DNA from: Aradus depressus
Taxonomy: Eukaryota; Arthropoda; Insecta; Hemiptera; Aradidae
NCBI GenBank assembly: GCA_963662175.1
Contig: OY759215.1
Location: 23,859,079-23,923,078 of the forward strand
Length of the DNA stretch: 64,000 nucleotides
Direction: 5' to 3'
Shown: piece after piece, positions 30,889-42,663 of the stretch
Numbering within the stretch: position 1 is the first letter of the stretch
Layout: every line of letters starts with the position of its first letter
Translations under genes and position numbers: made by a program
Notes under the pieces: model-generated
What the model was told of the DNA's origin: nothing
Seen by the model: only the letters and a program-made list of their open reading frames with translations
Databases searched by the model: none

Positions 30889-31257
30889 GAAGATAAATAT
30901 TTTTTCGCACATATTACTCCAATCGGACAACATACTCAATATGACGAGCTTTGAATTATATTTTTAAATGCAATACCATTCAAGGCACCGAAGGACGGCA
31001 TGCTCGGAATTGAAGATAAATATTTTTTCGCACATATTACTCCAATCGGACAACATACTCAATATGACGAGCTTTGAATTATATTTTTAAATGCAATACT
31101 ATTCAAGGCACCGAAGGACGGCATGCTCGGAATTGAAGATAAATATTTTTTCGCACATATTACTCCAATCGGACAACATACTCAATATGACGAGCTTTGA
31201 ATTATATTTTTAAATGCAATACTATTCAAGGCACCGAAGGACGGCATGCTCAAAAGT
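30889..31257 (+). repeat. 123-bp tandem repeat, three units
   Basis: GAAGATAAATATTTTTTCGC starts at 30889, 31012 and 31135. Units are nearly identical. Each ends with ACCGAAGGACGGCATGCTC, closely matching the reverse complement of the SINE-A H2 region, so the unit may have captured a SINE scrap. Confidence 0.9.
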
Positions 31258-31314
31258 GTAGGTAGGCGATTTTTCCATCATAATACTCCAGTTTTAAATA
31301 ATACTGAATACAAT

Positions 31315-31335
31315 GATGATGATGATGATGATAGG
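31315..31335 (+). repeat. GAT microsatellite
   Basis: A short run of GAT at about 31316-31332. Confidence 0.8.
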
Positions 31336-31424
31336 ACATGATAAGGTAGGCTACACGAATGCAGGGTTCGACATGCTTGAACACGCAAGTGCCTGTTCAA
31401 GGTCACAAAATCAGACTGAATTGG

Positions 31425-31660
31425 AGGGAGAACGGAAACTTATTGAGGTTTAGAGGGAGAGCGGAAACTTATTAAGGTTTAGGGAGAGAGCTGAAACTTA
31501 TTGAGGTTTAGAGGGAGAGAGGAAACTTATTGATGTTTAGAGGGAGAGCGGAAACTTATTGAGGTTTAGAGGGAGAGCGGAAACGTAATGAGGTTTAGAG
31601 GGAGAGTGGAAACGTATTGGGGTTTAGAGGGAGAGCGGAAACTTATTGATCTGGGGATGT
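31425..31660 (+). repeat. 29-bp minisatellite derived from the Rep2 tail
   Basis: About eight units of TTGAGGTTTAGAGGGAGAGC plus GGAAACTTA. The array ends in CTGGGGATGTACTATGGTGG and GTGATTCCC, the normal Rep2 3' end. So a 29-bp piece of the Rep2 tail was amplified in place. A G run of about 13 bases follows at 31690. Confidence 0.85.
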
Positions 31661-33323
31661 ACTATGGTGGGTGATTCCCAGCTGTGGAGGGGGGGGGGGG
31701 GGTGATGGTCACGTGGGGTCAAAGGTCATGAGGAGTAATTAATTAGTAATTTTAATAATTTTAGTCACATGACGTCTCCCTCGCTCTCTTGGGGAACGTG
31801 ACATGACGTCACACTTTTTCGAACATGCGGCCCGTCGCATCGATTTATTAGACGTAGTCACGTCAAAAAAACAAAAAACTTTTATTTGAATGAACTAAAA
31901 AGGAATAAATAAGTGATTAATTTTGTTACATATGATATGCTACGTACTTATAAAGTTGAATCTGTATTTATTAATACGTCAAATAATCATTTGAAAAGTA
32001 AAAGATTGTCGCCTGCGAATTACGCTACAGTTTAATACTAAATAATACACAAATAGGCTTGTGAGCGACAAGCTTTTAGTTTTCAAATTAATATTGTTAC
32101 GTATATCCATATATATACCGCTTCAACTTTATAAGAACGTAGCATATCAAATGTAACACAATTAATTACTTATTTATTCCTTTTTAGTTCATTCAAATAA
32201 AAGCTTGTTTTTAAAAAAGTGTTTTTATTTATATAATTATTTATATTGTATTTCCGCATATAAGAAAATCTTCTATTTATTTCTATTGCAATAAATTTCA
32301 TTGCATCTTGGCGTTGCATGAAATTTAAATACGGTATATTTACTTATTTTTAGTACTAATATAAGTGGAGAGCACGACATTAATTGCCGAATGTTACTTT
32401 ATTCTTACTATATAAAGTTTGTTTAGACTTCATATTTCCTGTCATTTCTTCAAACGTTTTTAATATTATTTTATTAATACAAAGTTAAGAGAACTGGTCC
32501 CGGTCACGCCAGACTAGGTTTGGAAACCGACTCTATACAGCCTATCCTTGTGTAGTTACAAGATGTCCGTGATAAATGCCGCCTTCTCAGGGCATTAATT
32601 ATTAAATCATGAACTTTATTAGAAGCCATTAAATAGGATTTGCCTTGAGATGCCACCCTGCTGGCTCCACGGAATCTCCACATTCCTTCCTGCAAGCCGT
32701 CTTTTCGTCTTTACATACCATCTGCATAATACCATCTTGGCTACGTTGGATCCTAATTAATATTTTGACCTTCAAGTTTTGACTTGTTTTTATGTAGTTT
32801 CTGCAACAACCATCAGCTCAACATATCAATTCAAGTGTAGGTACGCGCCAAGATGATAAAAAATATATTGTGATAATAAATATAAAATTATCATTATCAC
32901 ATTTCTTGTAGAAATTGTTTGCTGATCTTCTACTTAATTTTGCTTTCTACAGTAGTTTCCGAAAAGGGCTCTAAAAAAACTATGTAGAAAGTTTATGACA
33001 TGCAATTTTGAAGAAAGTGCACGTATATAAAAACATTTCAATTAACAATGAATTCATTTGGATTCTTCTAAATATATGTATAATTCTGAGATGCCATCAA
33101 ACATAAAAGATCATCATGGCAACCAGCGAAAAACGAAGTTTAAACAGAAAGAATTCACATTGAGAAACAAATCAGATAATATTAACTGTTTGAACCAATA
33201 AATCAATAGTACAAAACGATTTAGAAAGTTTAAAATGTCATAAAAGCAATTCAACATAACCTATAAAAGGCTTATCAGAGAACAAGTTTTAACACTGATT
33301 AAAACGCAAATCAATAAGACATT
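31661..33323. other. Unassigned stretch
   Basis: 31900-32220 contains a loose inverted repeat: ATATGATATGCTACGTACTT near 31930 and its near complement near 32130, with TTTAGTTCATTCAAATAAAA near 32185. A reverse frame at 32504-32695 is not recognised. No gene is assigned. Confidence 0.35.
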
Positions 33324-33503
33324 GTGGCCAAGAGGAGGAGGGGGAAAAAATATAATAATAATAAGGCATCAGGAAGAAAGAAAATTTACGAAGCTTCAAA
33401 AGAAATGTGGAAGAAACATGAAAAAATATGTGATTTCAAGGAACCCGACACCTTTGAGAAAGTACCAATGCGGGACTTTTATTCATTTCCTGACACAATT
33501 CAG
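33324..33503 (+). CDS. Coding-like fragment, Lys-rich, unknown
   Basis: A frame reading GRKKIYEASKEMWKKHEKIC then DFKEPDTFEKVPMRDFYSFP and DTIQ has strongly coding-like codons. A CAG/GTGGCA at 33501-33506 could be a donor. An in-frame TAA lies just upstream (33315-33317) and no good acceptor is seen, so this could be an internal exon with an unseen start or an old retrocopy. No family is recognised. Confidence 0.3.
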
Positions 33504-34624
33504 GTGGCATCCAATTATTTTTTTTATTATTTATTGGTACAAAGTAACGTAGAATCAATTTTCTCATTAAAGTTATTTATTGTTCCTTGGAGCTTAACTC
33601 ACTTTATGTTTTAGACAATTTCCTTTTAGATAAGTAGCTATTAACATTTTTTAGATTAGTAAATTCAGTAAATTATTTTATTATATTTTAAATTCAATTT
33701 GATTCTTTTTTAAATATTTTATTGATTATTAGTTTAAATAATATTAACACCATATTATCTATTATTACATGTGAAGTGGTTGTTCTATGAACTTCAGTAG
33801 ACCACATGATGCTGTCATGCAACTTGCCAAAGTTTCCTTAATCGGAATAGGATCGTGTTTACTGACTTAAAGCACCGCATCAACACCTTATGTGCCTAAT
33901 CCTTTACACACTCCCAAACCTTCTCATCTTGCAATCAATAACCTATCTTAATACCGCAACTGGAATGTGAAGGGATCCAATCGAAAAGAAAGAAATCAAC
34001 CAAACTCAAGAACCACTGAACGACAATTTGTAGCGGAGTGGAGGAAGCGAAAAAATGCCTCCTAACCTCGAGCCTCGGCGGATCTCCGGTGACGATAACA
34101 CCTGGCGCTCCTAACCCGGCATGAACTTTCCAAGTTTCAGCGCACTCCAGAAAGCTACAACCATGGTTTCTCACCGGGAGGACGAAGAGGGTGTTATGGT
34201 CCTAGACCAGGGACGAAAGCACCCAAGAGCTCAGGAGGATGGTTTTAGTGAAACGCCAAGACGAGGTACACCACACTGTTGGGAATGCACGTGCATTCGT
34301 TGAAAGTATTCCCATCGCCCTGCGGAAAAAAAACACTGAACGGATTTGTATGAAACAATATATACCCAAGTTCGGTTTGGCATGTGGTCCCATTTAACAT
34401 TTTGCAAAATTGGATAATTTTTGGTGGAAAGGGAACATTTTATTACAAAATCGGTATAGACAAAAGTTTCCGCTCAACAAAATACAGAAAATGGTAATAG
34501 TCAGATGAACAATAACTAAAGATAGTTTTACATGCGAGGGAGTTTTGTGTAATTGTTTTTGTTGTTTTTGTTTTTTTCTGATGAAATTCTTCAAATGTTC
34601 TATAAATATTTTCTTAATGATTCA
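33504..34624. other. Unassigned stretch
   Basis: AT-rich, then a GC-richer segment at 33950-34320 with short open frames on both strands and no recognisable protein. Confidence 0.35.
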
Positions 34625-34625
34625 A

Positions 34626-34680
34626 AGGGGCCGTCCATAAATTACGTAACACAATTGTTTGACACCCCCTCTTCTCACTT
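34626..34680 (+). mobile_element. Possible DNA-transposon (MITE) end
   Basis: GGGGCCGTCCATAAATTACG followed by TAACAC and a T/C-rich tract with CACCCCCTC resembles a terminal motif commonly met in animal MITE-type repeats. The other end was not located, so this is only a hint. Confidence 0.3.
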
Positions 34681-35464
34681 TTTTGACGGAAAGTAAATGT
34701 TACATTTTCTAAGAATTTCCCTGTCACAAAGTTCGACCCCCAGATTCTGCTTTCTGGATGGCCTCTGGACAATTATCCGATTAGCCATCACTTTGAATCT
34801 TGTACTTCTGTAAAAATGGAAACAGGTTTTCTTAGTCGTTATGCTCTTCACTCTTGTTTGATCCAATGTGTGTTGCCTGAAACAGGTGTTGGACGGAGTG
34901 GAGGAGGCAAGGAAGGGATGAGATTCCGTGTACGTATGTCTAGATTCTCATTTCCCCGACCTGACAGACAATTAGAGGTGACTCTAGACTCTAGACACAA
35001 CTTTAATAGGGTCACGACATGGAGCTGCGAGGCTACGTCAGCCTACAGAACACGGGGAGGGGCCCTTCAGCAAACAGCCAACCGCAACGGCAGGTTATTG
35101 CTATCCAGCTCAGATTGAACCCACTGATCCAACCCACCCATCATATACCTGTGCACCCACCGTCTTCTTATTAGATTACAGATTACATTCTTCAGGGGAT
35201 TAATGTATCACCCCCGATCGTGTATTACTCAGATAGGACCTACGTCAGACCTGTTACTTTAATGGGACCTCTACTAGCTCCTACTTTCGTTCTCTTATCA
35301 CCAATTCAAAGCAGTGAATTGGGTTTCCATCGACTTTTAAAATTATCAAAATTCTCATCATCTTTTATCCCCATTCTTATTTTTTTTGTTGATATCTATC
35401 ACTTCTTGAATTTATACACTTATATAAAAATATTAAGAAATATTATAAATAAATATTTATTTGA
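34681..35464. other. Unassigned stretch
   Basis: 34860-35120 is GC-richer, with an open frame of 100 codons (34816-35118) lacking family resemblance. No repeat is assigned. Confidence 0.35.
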
Positions 35465-35469
35465 AATTT

Positions 35470-36000
35470 GCTAGTGGACATGACCACGTAGTTAAAGCCC
35501 GGGCATGAGTCATCACAATTACTAACTAATTTTCTGACATTTCCTATTTGGGGGATTATACTTTCCTTCTTTCCTCAGGTTCATTGTGACCTTTCATCGT
35601 CCTGAAATATCGTCTAAAAAAAACATTTCTGGAAGCTATAGTTTAGCTTTAGTATATACTAGTATAACTTTTAGTATATAAAACTATAAACGAATATTTA
35701 TACTTTTTTCTCAAACAACGTTACGAATAATTTTATTATTCATCAGGATCTGACTTGAGGACCAGAAACTAAAGCTAAACGTTTATACTTTTATATACTA
35801 AAAGTTATATTAGTATATACTAAAGCTAAACTATAGCTTCCAGAAATGTTTTCTTTTAGACGATATTTCAGGACGATGAAAGGTCACAATGAACCTGAGG
35901 AAAGAAGGAAAGTATAATCCCCCAAATAGGAAGTTCCGAAAATTAGTTAGTAATTGTGATGATGCCCGGGCTTTAACTACATGGTCATGTCCACTAGCAG
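35470..36000. mobile_element. Long palindrome containing SINE-A ends and hammerhead-like cores
   Basis: The left arm (about 35480-35710) and right arm (about 35770-36000) are inverted copies about 220 bp long. Both include a SINE-A tail (AAGCCCGGGCAT side), AATTACTAACTAATTTT, GGGGGATTATACTTTCCTTC, TTCATTGTGACCTTTCATCG and CATTTCTGGAAGC. At the hinge, the reverse strand has CTGATGA (35740-35746) overlapping a 7-bp hairpin (GAATAAT/ATTATTC, 35725-35741), then GTAACGTT. This is the hammerhead order with one core change (GTAA for GAAA). Confidence 0.65.
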
Positions 36001-36180
36001 AGCGCTATTACTTAGCTCTGACGGACTTGAGCCTCGGTGGGAATCATACATTTTGCCTACCCAAGTTTAGTTACCTAAGATCCTTATCCCCTGTCTTTAA
36101 CAAGTACCTGACATCATACATGCTCGGGACCATCGCTTCACGTTCCATTCGGAGGACGGCATGCTCTAGGTTTTGTAGAC
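35943..36180 (-). mobile_element. SINE-A, diverged copy, forms part of the palindrome
   Basis: TGATGCCCGGGCTTTAACTA, AGAGCGCTATTACTTAGCTC, TACCTGACATCATACATGCT and ATGCTCTAGGTTTTGTAGAC; a B-type H1 (GGTTTTG) with a decayed head. Confidence 0.8.
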
Positions 36181-37029
36181 AACCACGCTACCTCTGTGCT
36201 GTTGACAAGTTGTTGAGTAAAATTGCCAGAAAAATTTGAACGAAATGAATCTCCTCGTACAGGTTGGAATTTAGCCAATTAAATTTTTTGTTTCTAATAG
36301 TAAGTTCTAATAATAAAAATGAAAAATATTTTTCTTCCTATTATTAATTCTTCTATTGATAGGCATAACGCATAAACAAATTAGAAAGTAAATGAAAGGC
36401 CATATAAATCAATGAAAGGCACTGCTTTTCATTCTCTAATGTTCTGTAGTTTACACTTAAATAGCTGTCCTCAAAATGTTCTTTGGTTTTGTTTGAAACA
36501 GTTCATGTCGGAGAAAGCTGCCGCAAATAAGTATTTTTAACCCCAGAAATCGACTCTAACGGCGATGTTGTTCTCGTTTACGATCGACTGGTTCTGAACC
36601 CGGCTAAAATGTTGAACAGGTATTCTCATCTTCCAGTGATTCCTTGCCGTAACAGATACTTCCTGGAATTACGGTGTCCTGTAATTGAAGCTTTTCAACT
36701 GCCTTTTCCACACACTTGTTCCGACACTACCCAGTCGACAGTCAGGGACAGTAATTGACCCTTTCATACTGTAACGGTTTCCTGGAAGGATTGTGCCCTG
36801 TGGAATGAAGAACCCCTTACAAGCCAGTTTGTACTGGGTTTAATTGTTTCTTGGAGAAAGAGGAAGGATGCAGAAGAAGAACCTGCACCTAAAACCTTTA
36901 GTTATGAGTTAATGCCTGGGTTCCTAATGTTTTCTGAAAATCAATTTTAATATCTGACGTGTTTCTCAATTTTCAACAACTATAGTATACTCCGCTTAAA
37001 TAATATTTAATATTATGATAACATACACA
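36181..37029. other. Unassigned stretch
   Basis: No repeat family or coding frame is recognised. 36560-36900 is less AT-rich than its surroundings. Confidence 0.4.
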
Positions 37030-37172
37030 AAAAAGTGGTCGGTGGATCACCGGCAATTTACATCCCAAGCACGAATTAATTAACGTTCGCTCACCCTTCA
37101 AAATTATATGGGCTAAAAATCAATACTTGACTTAAATAGGGATGATTTTGATCCTACACTCCTCAAATCTCT
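37030..37172 (-). repeat. Rep2 tail fragment
   Basis: GTCGGTGGATCACCGGCAAT forms the tail hairpin with a compensating G/C pair. AATTAATTAACGTTCGCTCA follows. Confidence 0.75.
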
Positions 37173-37189
37173 TTTTTATTTTTTTTTTA

Positions 37190-37395
37190 TTTTACAAATA
37201 GATATTTACAACTGTATAAAAAATAAATACTAGCAATATGCTAAAAGAGAGATAATGGCAATGTCAAGAGGGGAGAAATCACCCAGTAGTTAGTGACACT
37301 CAATAGTCACTGAGTTACTCTTATTTGTTACTAATCATTGTCACTGTTGCTTCTAAGAAGGTCTCTAGGCCATTGACGCACATTGGGGCGTCTGA
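37190..37395 (-). pseudogene. Jockey-like LINE 3' UTR with A-rich tail (5' truncated)
   Basis: The reverse strand ends in an A-rich tail (T-rich at 37170-37195 on +). It has ACAACTGTATAAAAAATAAA, GTCAAGAGGGGAGAAATCAC, and at about 37350-37385 the end of ORF2 (complement of AGGTCTCTAGGCCATTGACG). It belongs to the same family as 7160. Confidence 0.7.
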
Positions 37396-37771
37396 AAAGT
37401 GTGTTTTGATTCGTTCTTACTAAAATAGCTATAGAGAAAATGTCAGACTTTCGGACCCAACTCCGCGGAATCCTCTTCTTTTGGAAAACACACTTTTATC
37501 TAGCAATCTCAATAGACCGACTTCGACCATATAAGAAGAATGGGTGCCATAGCGTCTAGAAGATTATTGCGGGAACTATCCTTAAATCTCAAACAGAAAT
37601 TTGGAGCCTACTTCCATGCCCGTTTTCGACCTAAGCCAAACCTTCGAGATGCCCATTCAATTATTCCATAAGTTTTCTTTCATCCTTCGCCGATGTCAGT
37701 TATCAGATATTTTGACCTGTTGCTCCTCTTTGTCCAAGTCCTTTGATACCATGTATTGGATGCTGTTTCAG

Positions 37772-37988
37772 ATGGACAACCCCTGCTTCGAGGAGGAGGC
37801 TCGGAAGGGAGTATACACTATAGAGGAGGAGAGCCGTCGGACGCGGGCCCCTCAGCACCACCACTATGACAAGCCCGGAGGGGCCCGCAAGGAAGGGCCC
37901 AAGGTGGCCACTCTCGCTGCTTCCATCCTCCTCGCTACCCTTATTGTCCTCGCTTCCACCGCCGCTCTCGTTTACACACTTAGGACAG
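37772..37988 (+). CDS. Exon A of a candidate type II membrane protein (N-terminus and TM)
   Basis: A 217-bp GC-rich exon lies between TGCTGTTTCAG (AG at 37770-37771) and the donor ACAG/GTAAAC (37989). It starts with ATG directly at the acceptor and encodes 72 codons plus one base (phase 1). Residues 1-44 are charged and probably cytoplasmic: MDNPCFEEEARKGVYTIEEE, then an Arg-rich stretch, HHH and a Lys-rich segment. Residues 45-69 (VATLAASILLATLIVLASTA and five more) are a clear membrane helix. A short N-terminus rich in charge before one helix and no signal peptide suggests a type II topology. The frame stays open upstream of the ATG, so the start is not certain. Exon B at 44773 continues in phase. 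I do not recognise the family. Confidence 0.55.
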
Positions 37989-40067
37989 GTAAACCACATA
38001 TTATTATTTATTTATTTTGAACCTTAACAATTTGGGTTCCATGGTCCCATAGAGACTGATTCAACTATCTCTCACATTTTTCATAAATATCTTCATGTAC
38101 GTCCTGAGAAATAAGACTCCTTCTTCTTCCCGCCTTAAGTGTTCATTGACAGACCCACTTTTCACGGTGGAGCACGGTAAAGAGCTCATTTCACCATGGA
38201 AATCGGCATGTGCCTCCTTCATGTACTCATGTGTTTCCTTATGTCACCAATCTTTAGTCTAAAGAGAATTAAATTCTGATTCTAAATTACGACGAAGCAC
38301 AATCATTTTTAGTTTTAGGAGATACGACCTTCAGGAAAAATAGAAGTTTATTATTAACAACTCTCCTTACACACAATATTAAAGAAAATTCCAAGATGGA
38401 CGGTCGCAACCATAAAAAAAAGACAATTTATATAATAGATTAAAAGTGGAAATAACAACATATAAAATTAATAGATAACTAAAGCAAATCCCGAGTTAAA
38501 AACGCACGTAGATACTCTTAAAAGTATTATGGAAAAATTAAAGAACTAAAAGGAGTTTCATGTTTACTATAATTTGAAGTCATTGAGAATGGGCAAGGCC
38601 CGAAACAGTTTGACAAAAGTTCTTATGAAGAAAAAATAGTAAAAATTAATAAATTGGGAGATAAGACCTTAAAGAAAAACAGAAGGTTATTATTAACAAC
38701 TCTCCTTACGCACAATATCAAAGAATTTTTAGTTTTGTTTCTGAGATACATCATGGAATCTGCTACTTCGGGGCGAATAACCGTTGCAGATGGAGCTCTA
38801 TCAGGCCAACCTGTCATTTCCTGAGATTCCAGTTGGGGCCTAGAATCCACACCAAGATCACTTTTTTTCTCCCCTAACTAGGATTACTGGAGGATATAAT
38901 GTAATAAGAGCATATACTTAATTCCTAAATCCTATGTAAAAAAACTTACAGCGAATACGTTCGCTGGTGATGGAATCTCTCGTCTTAAGACATCTGTTAT
39001 CTTCGGCCAACTGAGGCAAAGTACAGAAAGGGTCAAGGGGAAAGGTGTAACCCTTGTCAGGACCCTTGTCGTTGTTGCAATCTTAGCTCTTAAAAATTGT
39101 GAACCATTTTTGAGCTGGGGAAGTGGATTAGCTGTAATTTACCGATGTCTTTTTTTTATTTATTTGCCTTAAACGAGGACTATGGGCCTGTCATTAGGTG
39201 GAGTTGTAGAGCATATCTGTGGTAAGTGACTCACCTCGCCTTGTCACTAGCTTCTCTGTTTACCTACCTTCCTGCTCTAGTTCTTGTCGTATATCTTTCT
39301 CTTTAATTCTACCTATTATTATTATTATTTTGTTCTATTAAATAGTTAGCCTGTTCCTCCGTTCTTCGACTTAGTTTCCGATTTCTCCTCTCGAAGTATG
39401 TCAACATCATAACATAGAAACTTATTTTCTTATTTTTATACAATCTCTATAAAAACAATAAGAAGAAAGGTTGACAATAAAAATAATAAGTAATACAAAA
39501 TATTTAAAATAAATAATAAGAAGTGAGAAGCAATAAAGGAAGGAATGTTTACAAAGAGTGGTAAATAAATAAATCATAAAAAAAAGAGATGGAAAAAAAA
39601 GTTAAAAAATAAAAAATAATAAGGTAGTATGACTTCCGCACATTGCCATCCACTATTCTCTCATCTAGTGGAAGGTGAGGCCACGAGAGACCAGCACTGT
39701 CCCTTCCATCTCTCTGCCCAAAAACCACTGTCCAGCAGTGGACGACCAAAAACTTTTTCATTTTAAAACAATTTATTCCCGATTTTTTCATCAAGGTACC
39801 AAACCAAAGTACCTACCTAGCTTTTACTCTCATGAAAACATGAAATTTGGTTGAAAACTTAGCATCGAATTTCTGACCGATTACATAACTTACTTTATAC
39901 TTCGTGTAGGCAGAGAAGTAAAAAGCGAAATATTGCTTGCAATCCTGTTAGAATTTATACTTCGTCAATCTATTTGTGAGACCCATAAAAGAAACATTAT
40001 GTAAAATACTGAATTACTACATAGCATTAAGTTTTCCGTCTAATAGTTAGTTAATAGGACTTTAAAT
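37989..40067. other. Intron sequence or unassigned
   Basis: No repeat of the main families until 39108-39150 (solo Rep2 tail, GAGCTGGGGAAGTGGATTAG). A duplicated word occurs at about 38345 and 38685 (TTATTATTAACAACTCTCCT), so 38310-38400 and 38650-38740 are diverged copies of one unit about 340 bp apart. No coding exon is recognised. Confidence 0.45.
39838..39925 (-). repeat. Rep2 head fragment
   Basis: TGAAATTTGGTTGAAAACTT, TCGAATTTCTGACCGATTAC and TATACTTCGTGTAGGCAGAG. Confidence 0.7.
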
Positions 40068-40307
40068 ACTCATATAGCCTACTACCAAAGCGTGGACATG
40101 AACCTGACTCATTCTATGGGAGCCCTAGGTAGGGGTCTTTAACGAGTACCTGATATCGTACAGACTCTCAATGTCCCATCTGAAGGATGACATGCCCCAG
40201 GTTTTTTCACCTCCCAGATAAAAAACCTAAGGGCTTCGGCCGGGTTTCGAACCCGCGAACTTGAGCTCAGTAAGCAAGCAGACTACCTCTGAGCTACCGG
40301 AGCTCTC
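40068..40307 (-). mobile_element. SINE-A, B subfamily, nearly complete
   Basis: The tRNA head is well kept: the complement of box B (GGTTTCGAACC) and of box A (TGAGCTACCGG side). Hairpin H1 is GGTTTTTT against AAAAAACC, perfect over 8 bp, and differs at most paired positions from the A version. The tail part is deleted (AGAGCG runs into GTGGACATG). Confidence 0.9.
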
Positions 40308-41207
40308 TATAAATGATATGTCATTAATAATATGAATTGCTAATGTAAGAAATTTGTTATTGAGGTTTTTTCACATCATATGGGTTGAGATGTTGAGATA
40401 ACCTTACGGGAGGTTATTCTCCAAGAATTTTTAACTCACCAAAGCCACATAATATCAACACAATTTCTGTTTTTTTTTAATTTTTTCCGTAACCTATAAT
40501 GTAATCACCAGATTTATTGGCTATGTGCAAATGTCTCATAATTAGACCAGTTTGTGATTATATGACTTTTCCCTTTAACTGTGTAAAGATGAAGGGTCCA
40601 TCAAGTGTTGAATGTTTTCTTAACAGAACAACTTCCTACTTTCAGATTAGAAAGTAGAGCAGAATTTCGATTTACAATTATTATAAGAAAAAGTTTACAA
40701 TTAAAAACGACTATAATAAGAGAGATATAGGAGTAGGTTTATAGATTTAAAAGAAGTTAAATAAAAGAAAACTGCTGTGGAGAATGGAATAGAAAATGTT
40801 AACATTTATTATTTTTAAATTAAAATTTCTTTTATACTTACATAAACATATTTTTATTTAACAATAAAATGTTTATTATCTTATTATGTTTTGCTCTTTA
40901 AATGCTTCACTAAGAGTTTCATCATGTGGATTGTGGATGTGGATAGAGAGAGGAAGGTGGAAGGTGTTTTCAATTGTCTGTACGGTAAAACCACAGTTAG
41001 AATGTACTCCAGCTAGCAGAGGAGGTACCTTAACCACAATCCCCATGTCTGCACCACTATTTAAAACGGAGCCTGTATAACTAGAGAGAACAGATCAAAC
41101 CATTTTAAGTAGGTGCCCCGGCATAGGCACATTGGGTGTGTACCTAACCATACAATGCTCTCATTTCTGTGGAAGCCCTTTTGCTTAACTACTTTTAATT
41201 AATTTTT
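40308..41207. other. Unassigned stretch
   Basis: 40880-41090 is somewhat GC-richer with an open frame of 64 codons and no recognised product. The rest is AT-rich. Confidence 0.35.
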
Positions 41208-41328
41208 TAACAAGTGCCTGACATCGTACAGATTCGGGACCGCCATTGAAAAGGATGGTGTGCTCAAGGTTTTGTTATCTCTCAAATAAATATACATAAG
41301 GGCTTCAGTTCGAACCCGCAATTTCGAA
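41208..41328 (-). mobile_element. SINE-A fragment, B subfamily
   Basis: AAGTGCCTGACATCGTACAG, GTGTGCTCAAGGTTTTGTTA and AGTTCGAACCCGCAATTTCG; internal part only. Confidence 0.75.
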
Positions 41329-41389
41329 CTGGCTTGTACGATATCCTGAGCCACTGTCGCTTCTTACTCCCTCCCTCTTCTCATGATTA

Positions 41390-41903
41390 CAATAAAACCC
41401 CTCTTTACGGTCACCCCTCTCCGACGGACACCTCTCCTTACGGACAATTTTGCGATGTCCCTAGCCGAAGTATAGGAAAACAATGCATTTTTACCCCCCT
41501 CGCAACGGACTCCCCTCTAACGGACGCGGACAACCAATTTTTCGACATCAAGAGTTAAATTTACCTCAGCTGTGCGGTCACTTACAAAAGAATTCATTTG
41601 AAAAATGTAATTTTGAATGCTTTTTATTATCCGTAGATTTCGCTGTTTGTGAGACAGGCATACATGCCTACTGTTTGGTTTATTAACTTAAAATCTTATA
41701 ATAACTATTATTATGTGTATTTTATCTAATTATCTATTGTTCGTTACCTTTATATGTAGTATTAAACATAAAAGCAATTTAAACGTTTTGTATATGTTAC
41801 CTACATACATATAATGATTTTTTTTTATCTTCCTCAACGGACACCCTTCTGCACGGACAATTTCCTTGGTCCCGTGACTGTCTGTTGCAGAGGGGTTTTA
41901 CTG
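41390..41903. mobile_element. pogo/Tigger-like non-autonomous DNA transposon
   Basis: 514 bp bounded by TA on both sides (41388-41389 and 41904-41905). The left end CAATAAAACCCCTCTTTACG and right end (complement) CAGTAAAACCCCTCTGCAAC form terminal inverted repeats. Subterminal ACGGACACC and ACGGACAAT words occur at both ends. CAGTAAAACC with ACGGAC repeats and a TA target is the signature of pogo/Tigger members of the Tc1/mariner superfamily. No transposase frame is visible, so it needs an enzyme encoded elsewhere. Confidence 0.8.
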
Positions 41904-41922
41904 TATTTAGTTATACCGCCTA

Positions 41923-41964
41923 CTACCAGAGCGACGAAAGAGCGTTCTTTCGTCGCTCTGGTAG
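41923..41964. repeat. Perfect 19-bp hairpin from SINE-A H4
   Basis: CTACCAGAGCGACGAAAGA pairs exactly with its complement after a GCGT loop. It is an extended version of hairpin H4 of SINE-A. A few more SINE words follow (TCTAGGGTAGGGGTCTTA to about 42003). Confidence 0.9.
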
Positions 41965-42003
41965 AGGTAGAGTTACTTTAGTTATCTAGGGTAGGGGTCT
42001 TAT

Positions 42004-42659
42004 AAAAAAATCATTATTCAGTAACTTATTAGTAACTAGCAGGAAAGTTAAAGAATAAAAATCTTCTTCTCTGCCCCCTCCCCTCCCCCACTATAGAAAA
42101 GGATATACATTTTCGAACTCTTTGAAATGATATGCCACACAATGTGATAAGGACTTCCCCCTCCTCTCCCCTTTTGTCGTGGAATCCTTTGTAATGATGT
42201 GCCACACAATGTCATTGTAGAAAAAAAATTGGGGATCCCACTCAAAGAGTCCCCATTTAATTCAAAATTTTCGGATACCACATACTCTATAATCTAAGTT
42301 GGGTCTTGAAATTTGTGAATCTACGTTCTGCCGTTTTCACGTGACGCCCGGACCAACACATAAACTTTCATCTCATTTATATAGATTACAGTTATAATAT
42401 AATAATAATTATAATATAAATGAGATGAAAGTTTATGTGTATATAATATATTATGTGTATATAATATATTATATTTTTTATACAGTTGTAATTATACTTC
42501 GTAAATAAATTTAAAAAAAAAAGAAGCAGATTCACCCGGTGTTGCCTGGGAGTCACTTTGGATCTAATAATCAATTTGGTCATTACCTAAAATCGGATTT
42601 CAAAATGGTAGTCACTCTAATCACTGAGTCGTGGCGCCTTTATGGATAATAATTAACCA
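42004..42659. other. Unassigned, contains a short duplicated motif
   Basis: TTTGAAATGATATGCCACAC at about 42120 and a diverged copy at about 42190 also occur at 4456. An inverted pair of ATAAACTTTCATCTCATTTA (42360) and its complement (42417) surrounds an AT-rich hinge. No gene is recognised. Confidence 0.45.
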
Positions 42660-42663
42660 ATAA

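Noticed and set aside
34816..35118. 100-codon forward open frame
   Set aside because: No coding composition, no splice context and no recognisable motif.
37703..37999. Reverse open frame of 98 codons opposite exon A
   Set aside because: It is the antisense shadow of a GC-rich coding exon; the forward frame has the membrane helix and splice borders.
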